NCBI RefSeq assembly: GCF_937898475.1
Contig: NZ_CALEJS010000012.1
Span: 372,001-436,000, forward strand
Source of the DNA: an uncultured Chitinophaga sp.
GTDB taxonomy: Bacteria > Bacteroidota > Bacteroidia > Chitinophagales > Chitinophagaceae
Direction of reading: 5' to 3'
DNA: 64,000 nt
Position 1 is the first letter of the stretch; each line of letters starts with the position of its first letter. Positions 27,021 to 33,851 of the stretch are shown one piece after another. The notes beneath the pieces were generated by a model, which saw only the letters and a program-made list of their open reading frames with translations, did no database searches and was not told where the DNA came from. The translations under genes and the position numbers were made by a program.

Positions 27021-27557
27021 TTATGCTTTCAGTTTACCTTCCACGGAATCGTCCAGGGTTTTTCCCATTGCGGCGCCGATCATCTGTTTCACAAATGCAA
27101 CAACTTGTCCATGTCTGGTGTCCCAGTAATAACCTTCCTGCGGTTCAAACCTGATCACGGAAATGCGCGGGTCGTCCACACCTTCGGTGAACCAGGTTTT
27201 GGCGATAGGCGTCCAGAGTTCCTTTATCTTTTCCTTGTCTGAATTGATGCTGGCCTTTCCGTAGAGCGACATGAAATCTGCATGGTCGCTTCCTTTAAAC
27301 AGCAATTGTACGCTGGGGTCTGCTGCAATATCCTGGTTTTTCTGGCTATCTTTTTCACTTAAGAACCAGCAGGTACCGTCCTCATCCACTTGCAACACGG
27401 CCATGGGCCGGGTATTGAACTGTTCGCTGTTTCTGAGGCGTGTACAGAAAAAACAATTGCCAGCCTTCTCTGCCATTTGCTTTAATTTGAGATGCGCTTC
27501 ATGACCTTGCAGGTCTTTACGATTCTGCTCAGGCTGCTGTTGATGGATGCTGTTCAT
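27021..27557 (-). CDS. Pyridoxamine 5'-phosphate oxidase-fold (general stress protein 26-like) flavoprotein
   Basis: A 178-residue split-barrel flavin-binding protein (ATG 27557; the longer open frame to 27752 overlaps the divergent gene and is not used). Family landmarks are NTRPMAVLQVDEDGTCWFLS, PSVQLLFKG, and EGYYWDTRHGQV near the end. Such stress proteins bind FMN or F420-like cofactors, with no established reaction in this subgroup. It is divergent from the receiver gene at 27670 with 112 bp between, so both promoters lie there. Confidence 0.87.
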   Translation of the reverse strand: MNSIHQQQPEQNRKDLQGHEAHLKLKQMAEKAGNCFFCTRLRNSEQFNTRPMAVLQVDEDGTCWFLSEKDSQKNQDIAADPSVQLLFKGSDHADFMSLYGKASINSDKEKIKELWTPIAKTWFTEGVDDPRISVIRFEPQEGYYWDTRHGQVVAFVKQMIGAAMGKTLDDSVEGKLKA

Positions 27558-27669
27558 AACTTGGTTTTTGAGAGAAAGGTGGGAAAAATCGTGCCACAGG
27601 GCATGTCGGCGAACGAAGCCCGGTACCGGAGCGGCATGTAATTTGATCCTGGAGGGGAAAAAACAAATT

Positions 27670-28113
27670 ATGTTGAAGGGACCTATATGGATTGTAGATG
27701 ATGACAAAGACGAACATGAGTTAATACAGCAGATTTTTAAAGATTTAGGCATTGAAAACGCATTGGAGCTTTTTACATACCCCGAAGACCTGATTGCCCA
27801 CCTGGATATTGCAGACGAAGCTCCCTTTATTATTATTTCAGATGTAAACCTGCCGGGGATGGATGGTTTTGAATTGCGTGAAAGGCTACTGGCGGCGCCG
27901 AATGCAAAATTTCATTCAGTGCCCTTTATCTTCTGGTCACTGGCGCCATCAGAAGCACAGATAGCCCGGGCTTACCTGTTAAAGGTGCATGGCTTCTTTG
28001 TAAAGGAGGCGTCTTATGAGGAATGGCGGCAATCCCTGGCGCAGATCATCCAGTACTGGCAGAAAAGTAAAATGCCATCCAAAGAGGATCGTCCGGCTGC
28101 ACCGCAGTTGTAA
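27670..28113 (+). CDS. Single-domain response regulator
   Basis: A 147-residue receiver domain (start ATG 27670; an upstream in-frame ATG at 27547 falls in the divergent gene). Acidic pair DDDKDEHE, phospho-acceptor Asp58 (IIISDVNLPGMDGF), and the Lys region FFVKEAS. No output domain. It precedes the stressosome cluster on the same strand, with 133 bp and a promoter between. The receiver is of the type shared with the one at 32562, so it may exchange phosphate with the PAS kinase there. Confidence 0.88.
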   Translation: MLKGPIWIVDDDKDEHELIQQIFKDLGIENALELFTYPEDLIAHLDIADEAPFIIISDVNLPGMDGFELRERLLAAPNAKFHSVPFIFWSLAPSEAQIARAYLLKVHGFFVKEASYEEWRQSLAQIIQYWQKSKMPSKEDRPAAPQL

Positions 28114-28196
28114 TATTTAATATATTCATTTACGTAATGATGTTAGCGAGCTAAGCAGTAGTATTAAGTTTTTAATTAGGGATCACGTTAGTTATC

Positions 28197-28228
28197 TTGT
28201 TTTTAACAATTAAATACTACTATATTTA
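28197..28228 (+). promoter_or_regulatory. Promoter of the stressosome cluster
   Basis: TTG (28197-28199), 21-bp spacer, TATATTTA (28221-28228), a 7-of-8 match to the Bacteroidota -7 box TAnnTTTG. The leader to the rsbR-like start would be about 14 bp. Confidence 0.5.
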
Positions 28229-28246
28229 GGATCAAATTTTATAACA

Positions 28247-29122
28247 ATGAAAGTAGACGTTTCCAAGCTGCTTAGAAAGAAGAAGAAAGAAATATTTGAA
28301 TCATGGTTAAACAACCAGCTGGTTGATGAGACACTGCGGGAAGATTTAATCAGTAACGAAGAAATGAGAGAACAAAGTAATGCCTTGCTGGATACTTTGC
28401 TGAACTCTATTTCCAACACGAATATAGCAGAACCATCCTCACCTGAGTTTGAATCTGTTAATGAGATCCTGCAGGGATTGTCCATTTCCCGTGCAAGGCA
28501 GGGTTTCTCGCCGCGGGAAACAGGCGCTTTTATCTACAGCCTGAAAGATGCAATCATACATGTATTGCAGCTGGAAATTCCGAATGACCCTGTGCTGTTG
28601 TACGAATTAATGCTGAAAATAAGCAGGCTCTTCGATAGGTTTGGTGTGGTTACATTTGAAACATTTATCCAGGGGCGGGAAGAAGTGATCCTGCGGCAAA
28701 CAAGCGAGATCACTGAAATATCGACACCGGTGATCCGTGTTTGGGACGGTATACTTGCTTTACCGATCATCGGCACACTGGATAGTTCCCGTACCCAGGT
28801 TGTAATGGAAGCCTTGCTGCAGGAAATTGTGGAAACAAGCAGCAGCATTGCCATACTGGATATATCAGGCGTGCCGGCTGTTGATTCGCTGGTGGCGCAG
28901 CATTTGATCAAAACGGTGGCCGCTACGCGTTTAATGGGAGCAGAATGTATTATCAGCGGCATTCGTCCGGAAATTGCACAGACCATTGTGCACCTTGGTA
29001 TTGATCTGTCTAAGATAATGACAAAGTCTTCCCTGGCGTCTGCGCTGAAATATTCGTTCTCCCTGCTGCAACTGGAAGTAAGAAAAACCCAAAAAGAGAA
29101 AACTAATATAATACATGGATAG
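28247..29122 (+). CDS. rsbR: RsbR-type stressosome protein (RsbRD N-terminal domain plus STAS)
   Basis: Scaffold and sensor protein of a stressosome, 291 residues. The N-terminal helical domain (residues 1-150) matches the RsbRD-type non-haem globin-like sensory fold (KKKKEIFESWLNN, SISRARQGFSPRETGAF). The C-terminal STAS domain (about 165-285) carries the phosphorylatable positions: Ser214 in VPAVDSLVAQH and Thr246 in RPEIAQTIV, equivalent to the two sites of Bacillus RsbRA. It overlaps the rsbS-like gene by 8 bp and leads the operon. The gene name reflects the family; the signal is unknown. Confidence 0.9.
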   Translation: MKVDVSKLLRKKKKEIFESWLNNQLVDETLREDLISNEEMREQSNALLDTLLNSISNTNIAEPSSPEFESVNEILQGLSISRARQGFSPRETGAFIYSLKDAIIHVLQLEIPNDPVLLYELMLKISRLFDRFGVVTFETFIQGREEVILRQTSEITEISTPVIRVWDGILALPIIGTLDSSRTQVVMEALLQEIVETSSSIAILDISGVPAVDSLVAQHLIKTVAATRLMGAECIISGIRPEIAQTIVHLGIDLSKIMTKSSLASALKYSFSLLQLEVRKTQKEKTNIIHG

Positions 29123-29510
29123 AATTCCTATTTTGAGAATGGGGCAATTCTTACTGGTAACCATCCAGATCGATCTCTATGACCGGCTTGCCGTGAACCT
29201 GGAATCGGACCTGGTACAAATGGTGAGTAAGACGGGAGCCAGGGGGGTACTGATTGACATATCTGCATTGACTATTGTTGACTCCTTTATGGGGCGGATT
29301 TTAGGTAATATCGGCAACATGTCCAAGATCATGGATGCAGAGACCGTAGTAGTGGGCATGCAGCCGGCTGTTGCGATCACATTAATCGAACTTGGCCTGG
29401 AACTGCAGGGAGTAAGTACCGCATTGAACGTTGAAAAAGGGATGCTGTACTTACAGGAGAAGATTGGAAATCAGATTGAAGCTGCCGATGATGAAGACGG
29501 TGTTGAGTAA
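29115..29510 (+). CDS. rsbS: RsbS-type STAS stressosome protein
   Basis: Single-STAS core subunit, 131 residues. The sequence is very close to Bacillus RsbS in the functional region: VDSFMGRILGNIG with the kinase-target Ser57, then DAETVVVGMQPAV and GVSTALNVEKGM. In the known system RsbT phosphorylates RsbS and is then released. Overlaps the rsbR-like gene at its start and the rsbT-like gene at its end. Confidence 0.93.
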   Translation: MDRIPILRMGQFLLVTIQIDLYDRLAVNLESDLVQMVSKTGARGVLIDISALTIVDSFMGRILGNIGNMSKIMDAETVVVGMQPAVAITLIELGLELQGVSTALNVEKGMLYLQEKIGNQIEAADDEDGVE

Positions 29511-29904
29511 AACAGTCATGAAAATTGAAAGGGAACAGGACGTAGTTCCGTTCCGAAACCGCGTCAAAGAGTTTGCAGTTAAGATCGGCATGAGCCTGGT
29601 GAACCAGACCAAACTGATCACTGCAGCCAGTGAGCTGGTACGTAACATGTTAAAATATGCCAACGGGGGCAGTGTTATCATAGAGATCATCAACCAGGGA
29701 AGGGACAATGGCATCCGGTTGATATTCGATGACAAAGGCCCCGGAATAAAAGATATACCCCTGGCGCTTAAAGACGGATTCTCCACTGGTAAAAGCCTTG
29801 GAATTGGCCTTCCGGGGGCCAGGAGACTGGTAAGCGAATTTGACATTAAAAGTGTAGAAGGAAAAGGTACTGTAGTGACTATAATTAAATGGAAAAATGG
29901 TTAG
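29488..29904 (+). CDS. rsbT: RsbT-type serine kinase
   Basis: GHKL-fold anti-sigma-type kinase that should phosphorylate the RsbR and RsbS proteins and signal onward. From ATG 29488 it has 138 residues, close to the 133 of Bacillus RsbT; ATG 29518, just after the rsbS stop, is also possible. N box ASELVRNMLKYANGG, G1 box DDKGPGI, G2 segment DGFSTGKSLGIGLPG, and GKGTVV. No sigma-B, anti-sigma or RsbU gene is nearby, so its downstream partner differs from the Bacillus scheme. Confidence 0.9.
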   Translation: MMKTVLSKTVMKIEREQDVVPFRNRVKEFAVKIGMSLVNQTKLITAASELVRNMLKYANGGSVIIEIINQGRDNGIRLIFDDKGPGIKDIPLALKDGFSTGKSLGIGLPGARRLVSEFDIKSVEGKGTVVTIIKWKNG

Positions 29905-30913
29905 CCGCACGAGTATTAGCATTAAGGCGGCCGAAAGAAGTTATCTTGCATCCTTAAAAAGAGAGATCCATAGCCTGGCAAGCAGCGCAAGATTCGGAGA
30001 CCGGAAGATTGGCGAGATTGACATTGTTGTGGCCGAAATAGGCACCAACCTGGTGAATCACGGAGGAGGAGGAGAAGTGCTGGTCAAACTCATTGAAGAG
30101 GACGGCCACCAGGGTATTGAGATACTTGCACTGGACAAGGGACCTGGCATGGCGGATGTCAGCCGGATGATGGTGGATGGCGTGTCTACCAAAAGTACGC
30201 TGGGACAAGGGCTCGGGGCCATAAAAAGGTTATCAGACTATTTTCAGGTATATTCACAGCCGGGTTGGGGCACCGTTGTTCTTTCACGGATCTTTAATGA
30301 ACCTTTGCCAAGCTTTAGAAAAAAGCCTGCCTTTGAGATCAGCACACTGCTGGTTCCCAAACCGAATGAGCGGTATTGCGGAGATGGTTATTATGCATAC
30401 TTTGACCAGGAAAGACTGATTGTTTTCCTGGGCGACGGGCTTGGTCATGGAGTGCATGCTGAAGCCGCGGTTACGGCGGCGATTGAATCATTGAAAGCAT
30501 GCAATTCCAACGATTCGGTTACCATGCTCAGGCACATCCACGAAAGTGTCAGAAAGACACGCGGGTTGGTGGCGACAATCGCCATACTGGACATCAGGAG
30601 CAGGATGTGGAACTTCTGTGGCATTGGAAATATTCACAGCCGCCTGGTCAGTCATAGTAACCACTATGGCTACATGCCCTATAACGGCATCATCGGCATG
30701 AACATACCCAACAGCCTGAAGGAGCGCGAGTTTCCCTACGAACCTGGCCAATATTTGCTATTTTGCAGCGATGGTATTAAAAGCAGGATAGATCTGAACC
30801 GGCATACCTCCATTCAGCGATTTGATCCATCTATAATTGCTGCCGCTGTTTATAACGAATTTGCACGCCATACTGATGATACCGGTATTGTAGTCTGTAA
30901 AATAAACTTGTAG
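29897..30913 (+). CDS. Fused GHKL ATPase and PP2C-type (RsbX-like) phosphatase
   Basis: A 338-residue fusion. Residues 1-140 form a second RsbT/RsbW-like ATPase domain (VVAEIGTNLVNHGGGGE, LDKGPGM, DGVSTKSTLGQGLGA). Residues 145-338 form a SpoIIE/RsbX-type phosphatase (FLGDGLGHGVHAE, then FCSDGI and the last DDTGIVV). RsbX resets the stressosome by dephosphorylating RsbR and RsbS, so this protein likely performs the reset and may also bind the RsbT partner. It overlaps the rsbT-like gene by 8 bp. The linked kinase and phosphatase activities in one chain are unusual. Confidence 0.87.
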   Translation: MVSRTSISIKAAERSYLASLKREIHSLASSARFGDRKIGEIDIVVAEIGTNLVNHGGGGEVLVKLIEEDGHQGIEILALDKGPGMADVSRMMVDGVSTKSTLGQGLGAIKRLSDYFQVYSQPGWGTVVLSRIFNEPLPSFRKKPAFEISTLLVPKPNERYCGDGYYAYFDQERLIVFLGDGLGHGVHAEAAVTAAIESLKACNSNDSVTMLRHIHESVRKTRGLVATIAILDIRSRMWNFCGIGNIHSRLVSHSNHYGYMPYNGIIGMNIPNSLKEREFPYEPGQYLLFCSDGIKSRIDLNRHTSIQRFDPSIIAAAVYNEFARHTDDTGIVVCKINL

Positions 30914-30917
30914 TCTC

Positions 30918-32558
30918 ATGCACGAACTTCACAGGATTACGCTGGAAAATGAATTTGATCTTATCCTGGCCCACAAACGATCCATGAAGCTCGGCGAGCT
31001 GGCAGGTCTGACACTGTCTGCCCAGACAACTTTTGCTACTGCTGTATCGGAACTTGCACGGTGGGCACTGGAAAAAGGCAAGATCAGCTGCATGGTGCTG
31101 TTTGTTGACAATGCGCCGCCCAACACCTACCTGGGCGCCTCGGTGAACAATAGAGAACCGGCAGCGGAAGATAATTTTGCAGGACTGGAATATGCAAAAA
31201 AGCTGGTGAGTAAATACCAGTTATCCAATAGGGGAAAAGAAGCCACCATCGAATTATTCTATGCCATTCCCGGTGCGCCAAAGATAGATATTCAGAAAAT
31301 CAATGACTGGCGGATGACGTTCCGGAACGAAAAGCCCATTTCTCCCTATGATGAACTCAAAAGGAAAAATGAGCAGTTACAGGAACTTTCTGAAAAGATA
31401 AGGAAGAGTGAGCAACAATACAGGATCTTAACCAATACCTTACCACAGCTGATCGTCACACTGGACAGTTCCGGTAATATTACTTATGCCAATGAATGGC
31501 TGGAAGCCTTCACCGGTAAAACAGTGGAGGAATTGAACAGGGACGCCTGGCGGGATGTGGTACACCCGGATGATTATCTTGTATTTTCCATCCTGCTCTC
31601 CAATAACCTGCCCTCAGCGGTTTTCCCCATTAAGATGCAGTGCCGCCTGCGGAACAGCATGGACGGGGAATACGTCTGGCACCTGGTATCCGTGATCCCG
31701 CTGAAAAATGAATCGCAGGAAATATCCTCATGGATCGGCTATATGGTGGATATCCATGCGCAGAAGATCATTGAGCAAACCCTTCAGGACAACAAGGCGC
31801 TGAAGGAAACGCAGCAATTACTGGTAGAGAAGCACCGCGAGCTGGAAACCACCATCCTGCAGCTTAACAGGAGCAATCACGAGTTGCAGCAGTTTGCCTA
31901 TATCGCGTCGCACGATTTACAGGAGCCGGTGAGGAAAGTACTCTATTACGCTGACTATGTGCTAACCCAGTATAAAGACAACCTTGACGAGAAAGGAGCT
32001 ATGTACCTGGCCAACATACATGCCGCTTCCGCCCGGATGCGCACGCTTATACAGGATCTTCTGCGGTTTTCACAGGTTAGCAGCGGAGAAATAAAGTTTG
32101 ATGTTGTAAATTTGAACGCTATTGCAAAAGGCGCTGTTCAATCGCTTCAGATGAACCTGGAAGAGAAGAACGGGGTGGTGAATATCCGCAACCTGCCGGA
32201 AATAATGGGCGAAAAGAGTTTGCTGCAGCAGCTTTTCGAGAACATTATCGGCAACGCGATAAAATACAGCAGGGAAGATACGCCCCCGGTGATAGATGTG
32301 TACGCAAAAGAGGAAGACGGAACGGTAGAAATATACTTTGATGATAACGGAATTGGATTTGAGAACAAATATGTACCCAAGATGTTTGAGCTGTTTCAAC
32401 GCCTGCATTCGAGGAAGGACTACCAGGGAAACGGTATAGGACTGGCCATTTGCAAGAAGATTACAGACTTACATCACGGGAGTATCACGGCGCAGCCTAA
32501 TGAGCATCACGGCGCCAGGTTCATTGTTACCATCCCAAGCGGCTTGAATAATAAATAA
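30918..32558 (+). CDS. PAS sensor histidine kinase with an RsbT-like N-terminal domain
   Basis: A soluble 546-residue kinase, the likely output of the stressosome. Residues 1-130 resemble the start of an RsbT-type GHKL domain (LSAQTTFATAVSELARWALEKG), but the ATP-grasping G boxes are not recognisable, so it may act as a binding decoy rather than a kinase. A PAS domain follows (NTLPQLIVTLDSSGNITYAN, residues 160-280), then a coiled coil, HisKA with His332 (IASHDLQEPVRKV) and HATPase_c (N box ENIIGNAIKYS, G boxes DDNGIGF and GNGIGLAICKK). It starts 5 bp after the phosphatase gene and ends 4 bp before its receiver partner. Confidence 0.9.
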   Translation: MHELHRITLENEFDLILAHKRSMKLGELAGLTLSAQTTFATAVSELARWALEKGKISCMVLFVDNAPPNTYLGASVNNREPAAEDNFAGLEYAKKLVSKYQLSNRGKEATIELFYAIPGAPKIDIQKINDWRMTFRNEKPISPYDELKRKNEQLQELSEKIRKSEQQYRILTNTLPQLIVTLDSSGNITYANEWLEAFTGKTVEELNRDAWRDVVHPDDYLVFSILLSNNLPSAVFPIKMQCRLRNSMDGEYVWHLVSVIPLKNESQEISSWIGYMVDIHAQKIIEQTLQDNKALKETQQLLVEKHRELETTILQLNRSNHELQQFAYIASHDLQEPVRKVLYYADYVLTQYKDNLDEKGAMYLANIHAASARMRTLIQDLLRFSQVSSGEIKFDVVNLNAIAKGAVQSLQMNLEEKNGVVNIRNLPEIMGEKSLLQQLFENIIGNAIKYSREDTPPVIDVYAKEEDGTVEIYFDDNGIGFENKYVPKMFELFQRLHSRKDYQGNGIGLAICKKITDLHHGSITAQPNEHHGARFIVTIPSGLNNK

Positions 32559-32561
32559 ATT

Positions 32562-32993
32562 ATGAGCAACATCTATTTCCTGTTTGTTGATGACGATCCG
32601 GAAGAGCTATTTATTCTCAATGATGTCTTCAACGACATACAGGCAGATATCACCATCCGTTATGCTGCCAATGGTGAAGAAGCGCTTGCGCTGGCGGATA
32701 GCGATTACCAGCTGGGTATCATTCCCTCGTTAATTATACTGGACCTCAATATGCCGAGAATGAACGGTTCTCAAACCCTTGAATCATTAAAAGCCTCAGA
32801 ACGATTTAAGCATATCCCGGTTATTATATACTCAACATCGCTGAATGCATTTGAAAAAGAGCAATGTATATCAAAGGGTGCGCACAGTTACCTCACCAAG
32901 CCAACATCCTACGCGGAAACACTGGAAACAATCAATTACTTTTTAATGGTGGCGGGCAGTCAGCACGTTCGTACAGACAGCCGTGCGGTGTAG
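32562..32993 (+). CDS. Single-domain response regulator of the stressosome operon
   Basis: Receiver protein of 143 residues with DDDPEELFI, phospho-acceptor Asp61 (LIILDLNMPRMNG), Ser switch (IIYSTS) and the Lys of SYLTKPTSYAE. Response regulators of this sub-type (rcp-like) accept phosphate from PAS kinases such as the upstream one. With no DNA-binding domain, it signals by protein contact; no final target is coded in the window. Last gene of the seven-gene stretch. Confidence 0.88.
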   Translation: MSNIYFLFVDDDPEELFILNDVFNDIQADITIRYAANGEEALALADSDYQLGIIPSLIILDLNMPRMNGSQTLESLKASERFKHIPVIIYSTSLNAFEKEQCISKGAHSYLTKPTSYAETLETINYFLMVAGSQHVRTDSRAV

Positions 32994-33065
32994 GAATGGG
33001 GCCGGAAGCATTATGGCTCTTCTACATTCCTGTCAGTCCCGGCGGGTAAATCCGCTTCTTTTTTT

Positions 33066-33315
33066 TCAAGCCGGAATGACACTGCGCCAGTTGGCGTAAT
33101 CCTCAATTTCATCTACCTGAAAGCATACCTGCGGATGTTTCCGCATCATGCTGATCTTCATGTCCTCTTTTGAATGTGCGATCACATATTTGCCGTTAAA
33201 GGCATAGCTGACAGGCACTACGTATACTTTTACCCCCGTCTGTACAGCCGATGCGGCCGGTTACATTAGCACTCAGTATTGCATCGATCTCGTCGATTCC
33301 CAGTTTGCCTAACAT
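33066..33315 (-). pseudogene. Frameshifted and truncated PPOX-type flavin-binding gene
   Basis: The minus strand encodes MLGKLGIDEIDAILSANVTG and RIGC in one frame, and then, after a one-base shift near 33235-33240, KVYVVPVSYAFNGKYVIAHS, MKISMMRKHPQVCFQVDEIE and NWRSVIPA before a stop. This is the start of a pyridoxamine-phosphate-oxidase-like (NimA-related) protein normally about 150 residues long. Both the shift and the early stop are visible, so it is decayed. It sits between the stressosome operon and the BON gene. Confidence 0.75.
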
Positions 33316-33350
33316 GCTGCTTGATTTTTAACGTAAAACATCTCAGGGAT

Positions 33351-33746
33351 TTATGGTGCAATGACCAGTTCATCTTTTACATCTATTACTCCGAGAGTTG
33401 CCCAAACGGCCCTTTCTACCACCTTCTGCTCCGCCCAGGAACGTACCTTGCCTTTCAGCACGATCCTTCCGCCGTCTGTTGCAATGCTGATGTTGTCTGC
33501 TTCTATACCTGCACTGCGTTCCAGTGCTTTTTTGATCACATCTTTTACAATAACGGGCGTGATATTGGGGCGTACGCTGATACGATTTATGACGCCATGC
33601 ACACCAATAAGATTGCACAGGGCACGATAAGCCGACTCCTTCTGGAACTGCCATTCCACTTCTCTTTCCAGGGTGATCCAGCCATCATCCACTTTCATCC
33701 TGATTTTGTCCTCCGGAACAAAACTGCTCCATTTCAGGGCGTTCAA
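33351..33746 (-). pseudogene. BON-domain gene with probable early frameshift
   Basis: Two BON domains (VDDGWITLEREVEW, then ATDGGRIVLKGKVRSW) in 131 residues. BON domains bind membranes, and such genes often sit with stress genes. The only in-frame start is TTG at 33746. An ATG at 33759 in the neighbouring frame gives MTDIV, the expected start of the family, followed by NALKW after a one-base shift, so a frameshift near 33746 is likely. Either it is a shortened gene from TTG or a recent pseudogene. Relatives with three BON domains are about 220 residues, so length may also be reduced. Confidence 0.65.
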
Positions 33747-33783
33747 CGATATCTGTCATTTCGACGCCATGTACCGCCTGATA

Positions 33784-33795
33784 TGATAACAGTCA
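33784..33795. promoter_or_regulatory. FNR-like dyad TGAT-AACA-GTCA
   Basis: Inverted repeat (7 of 8 arm positions) with the N4 spacing of Crp/Fnr-family sites, in the 105 bp between the BON gene and the P-type ATPase start. It matches the two dyads at 37259-37316. Confidence 0.45.
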
Positions 33796-33851
33796 TCCGG
33801 GCGGATGATATCCCTCATTTCCGGAAAAACAGCGTCTGCTTAATCTTGCAT

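Noticed and set aside
27547..27669. N-terminal extension of the receiver gene to ATG 27547
   Set aside because: It overlaps the divergent PPOX gene and adds 41 residues before a canonical receiver start at 27670.
33279..33851. Plus-strand continuation of the P-type ATPase frame upstream of ATG 33852, about 190 extra residues
   Set aside because: It overlaps the BON gene and PPOX pseudogene on the other strand, has no domain, and ATPase homology begins at 33852.
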